In this document: piece by piece, positions 23,358 to 36,249 of the stretch
How positions within the stretch are numbered: the stretch's first letter is position 1
How the letters are laid out: each line of letters opens with the position of its first letter
NCBI GenBank assembly: GCA_017591395.1
Contig: WEDG01011729.1
Span: 35,941 to 99,940 of the forward strand
Origin: Schistocephalus solidus
Taxonomy: Eukaryota > Platyhelminthes > Cestoda > Diphyllobothriidea > Diphyllobothriidae
Direction of reading: 5' to 3'
Length of the DNA stretch: 64,000 nt
The notes under the pieces: generated by a model
What the model was told of the DNA's origin: nothing
Database searches by the model: none
Seen by the model: only the letters and a program-made list of their open reading frames with translations
Program-made: the position numbers and the translations under genes

Positions 23358-23428
23358 CCACACCACCACCACCACCACCACCACCACCACCACCACCACC
23401 ACCACCACCACCACCACCACCACCACCA
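23358..23428. repeat. (CAC)n microsatellite
   Basis: About 23 uninterrupted repeats of CAC/CCA are seen. Confidence 0.98.
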
Positions 23429-26007
23429 GATGATGCTGCAATGGCTTAATTTCGGGGCAACTCCTTGTTGTAGGAAAGAAGGAGACTGCTAGGAGGCACT
23501 GCATGGCGTTTCACTGAGAATCCTCTTCGAAAAGATGAATAGACTGTTCTGTAATCAATAAAGATTGACAAATATTGCCCCCAGGTGTCATTAAATACGT
23601 TTTAACACAACCGACCGGCCGTAAGCTCATAATTCAGGCTGTAGATCGATTCGTAGGGGAAGGTTCAATGACCAACTTACTGGGTTTCGCAAGTTTAATG
23701 CCCTATCTGGGGTAGGACATGGTTAGATAATGATTGAAATTGACGGAAAACGGCAATTCCATGCCCCCTTTTCTTCCTCTATAACACCTCGGTAACACAA
23801 ACAATACTGCTCCACCCTCGGGCTAGACATGGAGCCCTTTCCGTTCTGAAATGAGGCCAGACTGATAAATGCTGCACCTGCCTGATCGCTGAAATTTCTA
23901 CGTAATTCTGGCCTCTTTTGCTGTTAACCTTGTACAACGGTCGAGTTCAAAAGGGCATTTTATATTTTTAGTGCAACCACATAATTGGTTCACTTTTGAC
24001 AGTGATTGACAGTGATCTCCACTTTTTAGCGAGCACGTCTGCTGTTTAGTAAACATTTACGTGCTTAAGTATCATTATCAGTAGATTTGAGGGAGATGAA
24101 GGTGATTTACCTTTGAATTCGTTATTTTTACATGCGTGTTGTGGTACCAAAAATAGTATCTCGGTACGTTGGCGAGGCCAATTGATATGAGCCAACGGGG
24201 CGGAACATGGTTGAAAAAGAGCAGAAAGTGAAAAAAACTCCCTATGATTTTTCGGCAAAAAATTTTCGCCTTTGGGGGTTAGGGATCGCGGAGGTCACCT
24301 GGATCATCACCGAAGTGCGAAAAATGCAGCCAGACTCTCCCTTCCTGATTGCAGAGTCCGCCGACAGGTTTCAAAAGTAGAAATATCCGCCCAGATCGTC
24401 TTCGGTCCGCTACGGTTCGAACCAAGGCAGAACATTTAGAGACCGAATGGACTTTGGCAGCCAGGTTCGGCTGATACGATTACTTACGATGTCACCACAA
24501 TGTGTAGATAGTTAAGCAGGGAAGACCTCGGGGAGAACTTCGAATGTATTATTTGACTGTATAAATTCCCGCTTCGTAGATACGTCATTTATCACGAAAA
24601 TACGTAGAGAGAATCGCCTCGTCATTTTGACTTTTCTTTTCATAAAGTTTTTGCCCTCCTTTTAACACATCCTTGCAATGTGTTATCCTTTTTTGCATGA
24701 GGCGCACGACACTAAAACAACAACTGATTTTTAAGGTGTAACTTGCGCTAGTTGATAACGTGAGAGATTAACTGGCACAAACTATGAAGATGGTAAACTC
24801 ACACAGTCAGAAATTGTGCAAGGTTTGCTCGCTGGTCAGGGTTTCTCACTTCCAGTGTTTTTGTCACTTGAAGTATTTTTCGTAATTAGAACATATGAGC
24901 AATTTAAATTGCCTGACATATACTCAGAAGAGGCATTTGGGGAACACCATCTGCCCGCAGTGATAGCAAGTAGACTTCAGAGGTTGCTTAGAAAATATAC
25001 TTTGTTCGCTCCTGCCGGACTGTTTGTGTCTTGACGAAAGACAATTACGGAAACTACCGCACAGACTCGACGCAATATTTCCCTCTCCGTTAGAACAAAC
25101 ATAATCGGTGTACTTTTTTCCAGTCTTCTTGGGTTAGTTCAGAGGATTAAATGCAACGCTGCGCCAAGAAACATGATGTCATTTTCGTCAGCTATTAAAT
25201 TGGAGTAACCACTTACTTGCTCAACTGGCGATGCAACTTCACTTTGTGGAACGAAACAGGCACATAGTGTCTGTCACCATGGTTGGTGTAGTTGAATATT
25301 TCAGCGTGTTGATACGGCAAAATATTGGGAGTTCCTCAAAAATAATATGCTCAACCCTAATTCCCTTATATTGCAGAATTTTGTTTTATAGAAAGATGAT
25401 GCACTGTTACAATCCTGTAGTACTATAGTACTAGTTTTCTGTGAAGGTACTGCTTGACATTTAAAAGCAGTATGCTAGATTAGAATGGCACGGTTGTGCT
25501 AGATCCAGTAAAACCTTCTCTTCTTTATTGATGAGGACTCATCGTTTGAAAAGATGCTATGCATCTGTTTACCAACACTGCTGTTGATCACAGAGGTGAC
25601 TCGGGCTAAGCTGTAGGGCATCCCAAAAGAACCGAAGTACAGCCGCTTGAGCACAAGAATACGCAATCAGAAATGTAGAATTTGGACTGTGATTTCTGAA
25701 TCCTTTTAGTAAGTCGCATAAACTGAGGAGCTGAATAACGTCTTTCTGGCTTATTGTTTACCTCTAAGCCACACATTTTCGCCCGTCTGATAGGATTTAT
25801 TGATGCCAACGTTAGGATTACGTACACAAACTTTTGAGTACTCCATGCAATGACCGCGCAGTCTGCTTCCTGCATTTGATAACCGCCCTACAAGGGGTTG
25901 AGCATCTGCCAGCGACCTGACAGAGCGCATCTCCTTTTACAGTAGTCTAACCAAAATGCATGACGCCATGGCGAACGTGGTCTCCCAATTCATAAATACG
26001 GCTCCCC

Positions 26008-26090
26008 ACTCATCCTCCTCCTTCTCCTCCTCCTACTCCTCCTCCTCCCTCCTCCTCCTCCTCTTCCCTCCTCCCTCCTTCTGACCCTCT
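26008..26090. repeat. TCC-rich pyrimidine tract
   Basis: An imperfect run of TCC/CTCC repeats, nearly pure pyrimidine on the plus strand. It produces the arginine-rich minus-strand ORF at 25,990-26,190, which is not a gene. Confidence 0.9.
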
Positions 26091-28003
26091 TCTTTTGCCG
26101 TCTTGATCGCAGGCCTTGACATGGCAGCGCACAGCGCTTGCTCTGAAGGCGTCCTTTCATGACAGTAAGCCTTCTTCTCATCGAGTGCATCAGCGTTTGC
26201 TTATGCTTTGAATTTATCCTAAACGGAAGGCCTCATTCCACTGATTCAGAATGTTCAGTCTATTTTCGGGCATCAAGGTTGTTTTTTTAAAGAAGGGGGC
26301 TAAACGATCAGTTCTACCACAGTTTCCCCGCCTGATCCATCCACGGTATGGTGGGCGCAAATCAAGTGCCACATTTCTTTGCAACCAGAAACACAGAGAG
26401 ATAAGTCCTTTCAGCAGAACTAAGTGCACGACAGTGCCAAAAGTGCCGACGCATTTAAGGTATCTGCAAGAGTTCTGACCTCAACGCGCGGACCAGGCCG
26501 ATTCGTCGATAGAGCAAAGTTCAAGACCACTACATCCGTGCAGTGACGTAAAACGTCACTTTTTTTGATAGCGCGACGCATGACGAGACAGTGGAGATGA
26601 GCACTTGCCAGTCTGTTCAAAGAAGGCATGCAGTTGACGTCTGTCTCTTCGCAAGACTCATGGATTTCTACTTTTATGTCTGTGCAAGAATCCGGTGTAT
26701 CGAATACTACCTAAAGTAGGTTAACACAATCTGGTTATGCGATTGAAGCTGATCAAAAAACTGGTGCCTCGATAGCCTACCAGTCGCGGGTGTGTATATA
26801 CAGATATCAGACAGCGGTCTCGTGATCTGAGTCTTTCCCCTGCTCACCACAGACGAACTGGCAAATCTAGCCGAATGCTGAAGAAACACAGAATAAAATC
26901 ACTGTCCGGCTATGGATCTTATTGGACCTACGGATCATTCATGCAAACTAATGATAGCAAAGTAGTGTTAAATTTAAAAACAAAACTTCCGTGCGAATGG
27001 TTACACTGATTCCACACTCGGTTTGGTATATTTTAAGCCAAAAATTATACCAGAGTTCATGTTTCGTTTATGTTTTCTAAGCATTCAAATTATTCCTGTC
27101 GCAAAATACTTCATTTTTGTTTTTTTTTAAATTTTGATGGATTTTTCGTCGGCTTTCATCATTTTTACTAAGGTATTGCTCTTAGCGCCACTTGTATTCG
27201 TCCAGGTTCTCTGAAGAACGAAGAACCCGTCGCATCAACGTGCGTAACTATTGCTTTTATCTGCTATATATCGATCGCAACAGGAGTTTCAAAGTGGGCT
27301 TTGACAAGTGAGCTTGAGAATGGTGGAGAGGATTGATTGCACTGTAATGAGCATACATCTATTTGATTTCGGGCAGAAAAGAGCAAAGTTAAGGGACCAA
27401 TTAGATTAAGTGTCGGAAGCACATGAATCGACACAGTTGTAAGTGCCTGAGAACTTTCCCGCAAAAGAGCAGACTAGGTTTTAACTCTAAGACATGGTCA
27501 TTTCTTCTGTGAGCATCGGAATTTTACGGAAATAGCACAGAAACACACAGCTTAACCTTCACCTGAAAGTGGTTTTCGTTGAAAGGCGGAAGCTTCTTCG
27601 TTAAAGGCAAGCGTAATTTGCAGTCTTCCCTGCCACGTTAGCATCGACTCAGCAAACACAATTTCAATCAAACATGAGCGTAAACCTGTAAAGTGGGTCA
27701 TTATTAAGCCTTAAATTATTTAATCTTACCTCTGGTTCAAAAATTAGTTAAAATAAAAAATTATTTCTTAGATAGAGTGTTTGCTCTGAATTAGTCTTAC
27801 TCTTCGTAAATAACACTGGTCTGATTGGAAAAACTACGGCGGACTCGGTGGAATTCCAACTCACGATAGTAAAGACCAGATGTGCGTGTAGTTAAGAAAT
27901 GTAGCGCAAAGCCGCCTATAGTACTGGACTGGTGGAGAGGTTAGTCCCACGACGTTCTGCCACGACTCATATGTCTGAGTCCTTGAAATAACTGCATCAA
28001 ATA

Positions 28004-28005
<2 letters not shown>

Positions 28006-28062
<57 letters not shown>
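28006..28062. repeat. (TA)n tract
   Basis: Uninterrupted alternating TA, 57 nt, ending 107 nt before exon 5. Confidence 0.98.
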
Positions 28063-28065
<3 letters not shown>

Positions 28066-28169
28066 TAGCTCAATTGGTGACAACTTATAATTTATCGGTG
28101 AGGGTATCAAAGCTCAGGTGCTTAGAGCGTTGTTAGTACTTAAGTCGTGCCCTGTTTCTTCTGCTTTAG

Positions 28170-28361
28170 GTTGTCACAGTCCAAGATAGGACTGCATTGC
28201 GCTATCGGCTGCTTGACGTGCTCGAGTTTGATTCCGATCGCAAGTGTATGTCCGTCGTGATTCAGCCCGTCCCAAACGCCGAGGAAGAAAGTACCGATTT
28301 TGATCCCAACGTGCCTGTCTTGGTGCTCTGCAAAGGTGCCGAAACAAGTATGATCCCCCGG
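28170..28361 (+). CDS. Flippase exon 5: nucleotide-binding domain, KGAE
   Basis: The exon follows TCTGCTTTAG and reads VVTVQDRTALRYRLLDVLEF, DSDRKCMSVVIQ, and VLVLCKGAETSMIPR before GTACGT at 28,362. The F(D/E)S.RK.MSV and CKGAE motifs contact the adenine of ATP in the N domain. It is 64 codons, phase 0 at both ends. A (TA)n tract lies 107 bases upstream of the exon. Confidence 0.87.
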
Positions 28362-28512
28362 GTACGTTTTGTCATATTAGCTTGATCTCAGATATTCCTG
28401 TGGCTTACTTTCGAGGATTTATTTTGACTTTGTGTACTTTGGTGTGATTCTTTGTCAACTAGACAGTGTCTTTTTATGAAATTATTCACCATAATGGCAG
28501 CGCAGGTACCAT

Positions 28513-28536
28513 CTAAAAGCCCAGCCACATGTTTCA
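28513..28536 (-). repeat. Relic of the 353-bp hammerhead repeat
   Basis: The plus strand shows TAAAAGCCCAGCCACATGT followed by TTCACCGAT. This matches the stem I / stem III / GAA part of the hammerhead-bearing repeat at 44,886 and 45,994, with changes inside stem III. The rest of the repeat is missing. Confidence 0.5.
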
Positions 28537-28539
28537 CCG

Positions 28540-29215
28540 ATAGAGATCCTTGAATAAACTGATATGTTCCAAGTTACAAATTAATTTCGGAGGAAATTAA
28601 AAAGCTGAAATTTCTCTATTGTGGGGCTACAGTGTTGTTGAGAAAGACGCAGTCGTATATTATCATATGCATCCTGGCCTACTCCATTTCAGGTGCTGTT
28701 ATTTCCACTCATATGCAGCTGCCGGGATAAAAAGACATGCAATACAAAGGTCTGTGCTTTTAATTGCACAGGCACCTAGTCATTCGACCAATAAAACCTG
28801 GACCACAGGAACAAGTGAAGGCGTAAATACATATTGGAGAAGTCTGAAAGCTTTCAGAACGAAGAAGTGAAATGCTTGAGAAAGTTAGGCTTGTGTAAGC
28901 GGCTTGGTATGTGCACGCGATAGCAGCAGTTGAACAAATTTGTAGGAGTTCGTTCGTCGGATCTCCTCGAAATGACATTGCGAGAAATAGCTTCTTATTC
29001 TCAGCCGTTGGCACGTCAAATCTTTGGAGATACTCTTACATATACTACATGATAAACTTTTGGAAAAAGCCACTATCTTGCGAAGTTTTTTTGTGCAAAG
29101 GCGAGTTCCTCATCCGAGCTAGGAGAATCCAGATACGCTTCACTTCAATCAAGTTGCAGCTAAATTATAGGCGAATCCCAACAGCGTTTACTCCTCGAAT
29201 CTCGATTCTGCCGTT
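28540..29215. other. Intron 5, first part; nothing recognised
   Basis: AT-rich intron sequence. Overlapping short ORFs on both strands (28,619-29,240) show no motif. Confidence 0.4.
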
Positions 29216-29219
29216 CGGA

Positions 29220-30600
29220 TATATATATATATATATATGATAGCGTTGGGCTCAACTATCTGCTTAAGGGACATGTTTGTTCCGTCGTGCCCTATTGCTC
29301 AGACTAGAGCCCTCGCAGGCGGTCGCATAGCTACGTGTAGCATATGATGGAATGGAACCGACAAAGACAAGGGAGACCGGAATGACCATTTCTGGCTTAT
29401 AAGCCGTCATCAGCCAGTCATACCCAATCCCAAGTGTGGCACACCTAGGATTCGAACCCGCAACCTTTGGTATTTGAGTCGAACGCTCTACCATTGAGCC
29501 ACGGGCTCGTTGTTTTTGTCGGTTGTGATCGGGAATATGATGATAGTGTGGGGCTCACCGATCTGCTAAAGGAACATGCTCGTGCCGTTGTGCTCTGGAG
29601 CTCAGACTAGAGCCCTCGCAGGCGGTCTTATAGCGACGTGTAGCATATGATGAAATGGAACTGACAAAGACAAGGGAGACCAGAATGGCCATTTCTGGCT
29701 TATAAGCCGTCATCAGCCAGTCATACCCAATCCCAAGTGTGGCACACCTAGGATTCGAACCCGCAACCTTTGGTATTTGAGTCGAACGCTCTACCATTGA
29801 GCCACGGGCTCGTTGTTTTTGTCGGTTGTGATCGGGAATATGATGATAGTGTGGGGCTCACCGATCTGCTTAAGGAACATGTATGTTCCGTTGTGCCCTG
29901 GAGCTCAGACTAGAGTGCTCACAGGCAGTCGCATAGCGACGTGTAGCATATGTTGATAATATGGAACCGACAAAGACAAGGGAGACCGGAATGGCCATTT
30001 CTGGCTTATTAGCCGTCATCAGCCAGTCATACCCAATCCCAAGTGTGGCACAACTGGGATCGGTCAGCCCCACACTATCATCATATTCCCGATCACAACC
30101 GACAAAAACAACGAGCCCGTGGCTCAATGGTAGAGCGTTCGACTCAAATACCAAAGGTCGCGGGTTCGAATTCCAGGTGTGCCACACTTGGGATTGGGTA
30201 TGACTGGCTGATGACGGCTATTAAGCTAGAAATGGCTATTCCGGTCTCCCTTGTCTTTGTCGGTTCCATTTCATACATATATATATAAAATGACCGACAA
30301 AGACAAGGGATGCTGGAATGGCCATTTATGGTTTCTTAGCCATCATCAGCCAGCTATACCTAACCCTAGGTGATGCAGCGTCCGCGGCTCGAACTCACGA
30401 CGGTATGGTAAGAAGTTCACCGCCCTTCCCACTGCGCCGCGAGCTCGTTGTCTTGCCGGTTTCGATCGGAAATATGAACAATGATAAGTAGGCGCTCACC
30501 GATCGTTTACAAGACTCACTCCTCCCGTTGTTCCTTTGGACTCACTCTCGAGCCCCGCAAGCAGCCGCATGGCGTTTAATGATATAGGCAGAATAAATGA
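29220..30600. mobile_element. SINE array 1 (tRNA-derived, types A and B)
   Basis: A short (TA)n tract (29,220-29,238) is followed by two complete minus-strand type A SINEs, with tRNA-like heads at 29,448-29,511 and 29,751-29,814, a spacing of 303 bp. A third minus copy is cut at 30,060, and a plus-strand type A copy follows (head 30,112-30,175). The junction at 30,060 is head-to-head inverted. A minus-strand type B copy occupies about 30,290-30,600 (head near 30,390-30,450). Heads contain an A box (TGGCTCAATGGTAGAGC) and B box (GGTTCGAATCC), the internal RNA polymerase III promoter. Repeated ORFs reading MVERSTQIPKVAGSNP are translations of the head, not genes. Confidence 0.85.
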
Positions 30601-30759
30601 CCGATAAAGACAAGGGAGACTGGATTGGTGCCGTAAAAAGTCATGTTCGCGTTTTCACGTGCGTGATCAGACGATTCAAGTGACCACATAAACTTGGCGA
30701 GTTTAATAGGAAGGACTTACATAGGTGTAATTCTTGAAACAGAGAGGATTTGTTCGTGT

Positions 30760-30880
30760 TAGGAGATTCTGCCTATATCATTAGCCGTTGTGCGGCTGGT
30801 GGCGGAGATCGAGAATGAGCCCCAAGGCACAACGGGACGCGTGAGTCCCGTACCAGATCGGAGTTTGTGTCAGGGGCACA
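30760..30880 (+). repeat. Type B SINE fragment
   Basis: The words GCGGCTGGTGGCGGAG, then GAGCCCCAAGGCACAACGGG and GTGAGTCC match the body of type B SINEs at 50,413-50,470. The head is missing. Confidence 0.6.
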
Positions 30881-31840
30881 ACTAAAAAAGCCTTGTCTAC
30901 CCAACGAAACGGCAGTGGAATAGGAGACAGCAGTGGGCATCACCGACACAAGAGAAAAGCACAACCTTAAATACTTTTGTTCTGCCCAGAGTTGTCCTGC
31001 ATTGTGCCCAGTAAAACCATACTGAAAGCGCGAGGGGGCGTTAAAAGGACAGAACAGTTGATGGAAAGCATCGCAACCTCCGGATACACTTCCACTTCCC
31101 TGACACCTACATTATGTGCCAGAAGAACGAGTGCAGTTCCAGAGAGCTGTTTGGGATTGGACACACTGATGGGCCATAAGGTAGCCTCGTGCGAACGTGG
31201 AGGGCTAATCTACTTGCAAAGGTTGATGCTTTGCTTGTCCCAGCGCTCGTCCATATGAAACCACACCCACTTTCAGCCTCGCTGCAAGCTACATGTTACA
31301 CCTCTACAGTTGCTCCCCCGGTCAGTTGACCCGGTCAGTTGACCCAAATACTCTGAGATGAAATGACAAAAACCACGACTCAGGATTTCGGAGGTTTTCG
31401 CATCAAATCTTTCTCTCATCGAGGTTCACTGGGGTGCATTTGAATATTTGTTATGGTGGTGTGTAGTTTTTTATGGATATTCTGTCGTTCACGACGTTAG
31501 CTCTGAATCATTTTCCGTGGTGCGTCTCCCTAAATCTGCCGCCTTCATCTCCACTAGGCATTGAAATCAAGATGGCATATGATCGTAGCGAAATGTGGCC
31601 TTAGTGGAGTGTGTCCGTAGTGGGAGTCATTGAAACTTTTTAAAGACACCTCTTATCTGCATCAGATAAAGTTTTGTTGAGCTGTCCCTTTGAAGCTGTC
31701 AATATAGCCAAGTGTACCGCAAATTTCATTTCAATGCTAAACCCGACTTATTTTTCACCGGCTCCTTCTTTATTTAACCTTTATGGCTTCGAAGCTACTG
31801 TTCCTTTTTGAAGAGGCCCTGTGCATTGTGTGACTGAACA
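30881..31840. other. Intron 5, no gene seen
   Basis: No motif in any frame. A 13-bp word CCGGTCAGTTGAC is repeated in tandem at about 31,318-31,343. Confidence 0.4.
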
Positions 31841-31844
31841 GATT

Positions 31845-32110
31845 GTGTAGGGCTGGCGGAGACGGGCCATGAAGGTCTACAAGTCGCTTGAGTCCACTCC
31901 CAAACACCAAATGACTGACCGACTCAAACAGTAGACTGATTCGTAAAAGAGGGAAGAGAACGAATGCTCTCGACTTCGGGTCTTGGTCCCCATGGCACCT
32001 GTGGGCATTTCCTCCCTACAACCAATCTGCACGCTTAGAAACTACCATGGCGAGTTATAAATCATGGCCTGGAAGACGCCAGCTGAAAGTGCAACTCGGT
32101 ACCCAGGACG
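31845..32110 (+). repeat. RTE-like LINE UTR copy, diverged
   Basis: Near its end the segment reads GAAACTACCATGGCGAG, then ATGGCCTGGAAGACGCC, then AGCTGAAAGTGCAACTCGG. It aligns with the words at 36,100-36,165 and, less completely, at 40,775-40,840. It is an isolated, older copy of that LINE's untranslated region. Confidence 0.5.
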
Positions 32111-35100
32111 GAATGTCAGACTGAAATGACTGCTTCTTATTCTACTCTTCGTATCATTTACATTCAGGGGGAAGGATCCAAGCCAATGCACTTTTCATTG
32201 CGAACTTGTTCGTTTGTTCGCGGACCAGACTTGGATGTTTTGCTTTAAATGGTTGTTAAGGTTTCTCAGCCGTTTAGCCTCATCAGGCTTCCAGTTGTCC
32301 TGACTCAGCTTTGCTACTGGGCCCAGAAGAGTTAGGGCAGTGCGAGTGTGACCGATGCAGCAAAAGTCTGCTATAACAGGAAACTAATTTAAGCGCATGG
32401 CATCATTCCTGCGCCCACCGTGCTGCGGTGCACATATAAAACATCATTTATCGCGGTGGTCGACCTATCACCTTATATTCTACCAGTCGAAGCAGGCGTA
32501 CCGCGATGGATTTTAAGTGGTTTTAAAAAAATCTTTTTTCGAAACGTTCACTGTGTCATGCGAAGATGGAGATGAGACGACATTTTCCTACTTTCCGACC
32601 ATCAGCGCTTCTCAGACTCTGCCAACTGTCGCATTACGACCAACTTTATACTCAAGCCTATTCTTTAAAAGCGTTTGATACTACCAACACGAATTACCTT
32701 GATATTGGTAGCACTGCTCCTTCAGCTGCTACTTTTAGTATCATTATTATTATTAATACTTCTTCTTCAGCGAATTGTCACAGGCATAGAAGTCTTGTTA
32801 TTACACTTATTTAGTACCAAACTCTTATCCATGCCCCCACATGGCTTTATATGCTGGAGTTATGTAGAACATATCCAGACAAGGACTGGTTGTTCGGCCC
32901 CATTAACCGGTAACGAACCATTTTATGACCCTAATAACCCGGCAACGAACACTATGCATAGTACTAGGGTTAGGTTTTGAATTGGGTTAAGGTTGAGGGT
33001 GTCGTGTAGGTAGGCACAGATATGCAGACGTGTAAGGTGGTCTAATTCAGTGGTAATAAACCAGCTCACATATGCATTTCGTTTCATTGCCAACGCTTTG
33101 CCGGCCCTTAAACTGCCTTACCCTCACTGTCGCCGTTCCCGTATTATTACATGCCTATCTATCGGTTGTGTTCGTTAGTAGGGTCATACGATAGTTAGTG
33201 GGGTCGCACATGTCTTGCCCAAATCCAACTTAAAGTGCTTCATTTAAGCCAGCCTGCTAAAGAAACAAACAGATCTGCCCGATTGCTACGCGGAATACCT
33301 GCAATTGAACTGGCCTGTTGTGTTCTCTACTTGCCTGAAAGTCGTTCCCTTGGCGACCAGGATTTCGGGTGTCCATTAAAAGGTGCAAGAATGGCTGGCC
33401 AAGGGTGTCGCCGATCGTGCATGTCAGTGACTCTGCGCTTTCTCTCAGTGGTTGCTTTCATCACCTGCTCCAGGTCGTGTTGGTAGTCTCCGTTTGTCCC
33501 GCCGCGACCTACGGTTGCCCCCACCCAAAAAAGAACATGTAGTCCAGTTTTATTTGCCCTTGACGAATTTGAGGAACTGTATTTGAGCAAATTGTTTGTT
33601 TTGCACTGTAAATACCGCGCATCTTTTATAGGCGCAACCTCTTGTACGCTGGTCTTGGAAAAGTTAAAATGACTCTTTTAGCCTGTCCATATTTTGAAGG
33701 TTTAACGTTGTGGTAGGCTGCTAACCGTAGTAGTTTTTTCCACTCGAAGAGTATTGGCGAACGGTTTAGCTCTTTCCTTGGTTGGCTGACAGTATGGGCA
33801 AATGATGTTAATATGAGCATTTTGGAGACAAATAACCTTATTGTGCACATAATCTGCAAACTTGCCTAATTCTCCTTGAGTTTAGACGCAAACATTAAAA
33901 ATAGCGCTCGCAATGCTGATTATTTTTCCCAGTTTATTAAGACAACAACATTTGATTTCCCCTTATGGAGCTCCCACACTTGCAAGTTTCACGGTCTCGG
34001 TTTGTTGAAGCTGGTCGGGATGTCGTCGTCGTCGTTGACCTTGTATTTATCGCCAGCTTCTGACCATGAGTGCTACAAGCAATTCTTGTGGCAAGCCCTC
34101 TGATCGCGTGTCTTAGAGAAACTTATCGATCTCTGTAGCTGCAAGCTTCTCGGGTAGGTCATCTGGTGACAGTTGGATGAGTCATGAGACAAGGCAGTCT
34201 GATGCCTGGCCTTCACGACAGCCGCTCCTCAACAGTGAAGTTTTTGCAATCGCTGTTTCACAAGAGACGCCTTTTCTCAGTCGCTCAACACAATTCGTAT
34301 GAGCACTCTTTCGAGAAGGCGAAGGTTGCTCCGCCAAGGCTGACGTCATCACGTTCAGTAACCTTTGATGCATACATACCTTTGATGTGACATCGGCATT
34401 TGCTAGTCCTACATGCAAGGAAGAAATATGCCTTTCGACATCGCCTTGGAACTAAGCCTCGTTATCCCACGTAGAAGGTTGCATGACCACTAACCATGCC
34501 ACGCAATTGTTAGGCCGTTCGCGGTTTGAGCAACTTTAGAAAAAAAGGTAGTTTAATTTGCGATAGGCAACATTAGGGGTTGACAAACATTACACTGCAT
34601 ACAGCCGAGTGTAGGAATCGATTACCTGTCAGACCCCAGCAGGTCACGGAACTAAGAACGATCCTCCCCTCGACCTTGACAAAACACAGGAGACACGAAA
34701 ACATTACCGTGTCCACGTGCACATTCCGTTTTGTAATAAAACACAAAGCTACCCATATTACAGGCGGTTCTTGTTCCCGTGGCCTGCCGGTGACCACAGA
34801 GGCGGATGATGATCGATGAGCCACTCTGAACGCTCGGCCCCTTAAATAGCATGTGAAGTTACTAAAACCTGTGAAGGACCAAGACGTCGGAATGGAAGGC
34901 GTTAAGCCACTTAGCGCCGTCTGGAACACGTCAAAAAGAATGCATGATGCAGAGGAGGGTGTGTTAGTCGAACGCTAAACTTAACGGAGAGAGGACATTT
35001 AGAAAGGGGTTGCTACGGGGGGGTGCTCACGCAGGTCTGGTTTGCTTCACCTTTAAGGGTGGCCTGGAAATATCGTTGGGGCTGGACCTGCCGTTCTTAA
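32111..35100. other. Intron 5, no gene seen
   Basis: About 3 kb without a recognisable gene or repeat family. Short ORFs (for example 32,566-32,980, 34,580-34,819) lack motifs. A (GTC)n run is seen at about 34,020-34,037. Confidence 0.4.
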
Positions 35101-35139
35101 ATGTCGGTACTGAATGTCCCAAGGTGTCCACTGTTTGGT

Positions 35140-36180
35140 AGACGCTTTGTAACGGATTCGCTTAGGCACCACATTTCTTATCTCTGGATATACGGCGACA
35201 GGTATGTGTGTCTGATGAACCAGTGCCTGAAGCACCAACACCCAGCGGAGATCGCCGCCTCCACTGCCCTCACTATCCTCACGCATTCACTCATCGCATG
35301 GGACTCTTCGGTAACATGTGCATCCATGACACCGAAATTCACCGCAATGCCGACAACACCGATACCCCATGCAGACCCTCCGATCCTGCCATTCTTACCG
35401 CCACTGTCGTCCCCCCTACCACGAATGATATCCCCCCAGTCTCTCCCGATTTCTCCTGCCCACACTGCGCCCGCAACTTCAACACACGCATCGACCTGGT
35501 CGGTCGCCTGTGAATCCAACGCACGGAGGCTGGTGAACCAGTGCCTGGGGCTCCGACATACAGTCAACACGTCCGTCTCCACTGACCTCAATACTCCCAC
35601 ACATTTACACACCGCATGGGCCTATTAGGACACATGCGCCTGCACTCCAATCTGCGGTAAATCACCAGAGGCTAAGCACCATCAGCGCACACTACATACA
35701 TCAATACATAGAAAACACCCGCACAATCATCATTTACCCGTGAATATCACGTTTTCTTAGAAATCTTGGCTCTGGAGGCTTTCAATTTGACACTCGCACC
35801 AATTCACGCCGTCGGCCCAGTGAATGTGCTGTGTCTGTCGAGTGGCTGACCAGTGGACTGGGAGTCAGACGGTGATGGAACCTCCAAATCCCCTGATTTA
35901 GTGAATCCTGGTGTGTGCGTTATGGGGGACAGGTCGTGCTGTGGCGTGCGAAGACGGGTACGCCGACCCGTCAGCCAATGTGCCCACTCTCACATCAGAT
36001 AACTGACTGGCGTGGACGATGGTCTGACTGTGTGGGTGAGGGAGAGAGTGAGGTCGACAGGTCAGCGCATTTTCCTCACCATAAACAATCTGACGCGCTT
36101 GAAACTATCATGGTGCGCTAAAAGCCGTGGCTTGGAAGGTTGTCAACTGAAGGGGTAACTCGGACCCCGCGACCACACCC
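35140..36180 (+). mobile_element. 3' part of an RTE-like LINE: zinc-finger region plus UTR
   Basis: Plus-strand frames at 35,208-35,660 carry finger-like repeats: CPHYPHAFTHRMGLFGNM, FSCPHCARNFNTRIDLVGRL and a final FTHRMGLLGHMRLH, joined by linkers such as TEAGEPVPGAPTYS. Stops interrupt them and some zinc-binding Cys are changed to Tyr. UTR sequence follows, with a segment (about 35,790-36,175) that recurs at 40,455-40,850. It looks like the tail end of a copy lying head-to-tail with the fuller LINE that starts at about 36,200. Confidence 0.6.
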
Positions 36181-36249
36181 CAGGCAACCCCGACCGACAG
36201 CCTAAGCACTAACCCCCGTCCCCAACCTCCGCGCCATGCCCTCCGGGCT

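Larger units (their letters stand above)
22599..28169 (+). other. Flippase intron 4
   Basis: 5,571 nt. I recognise no gene in it. It contains a (CAC)n tract (23,358-23,428), a pyrimidine (TCC-rich) tract (about 26,008-26,090) and a (TA)n tract (28,006-28,062). Short ORFs such as 22,758-23,123 and 25,606-25,875 show no motif and are likely chance. Confidence 0.6.

Noticed and set aside
25990..26190. Arginine- and glycine-rich minus-strand ORF
   Set aside because: It is produced by the TCC-rich tract.
29264..30288. Many similar ORFs beginning MVERSTQIPKVAGSNP (also 44,510 and 45,085-45,644)
   Set aside because: They translate the tRNA-like head and body of SINEs. The same words appear wherever the head occurs, on either strand, and lack any gene structure.
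32566..32980. Overlapping 82- and 101-codon ORFs
   Set aside because: Low-complexity leucine/serine runs from CTT/TTA-rich DNA, in two frames at once. No domain.
35101..35660. Host C2H2 zinc-finger gene
   Set aside because: The same finger array directly follows the LINE reverse transcriptase at 39.3-40.2 kb, shares its linkers and is full of stops. It belongs to the LINE.
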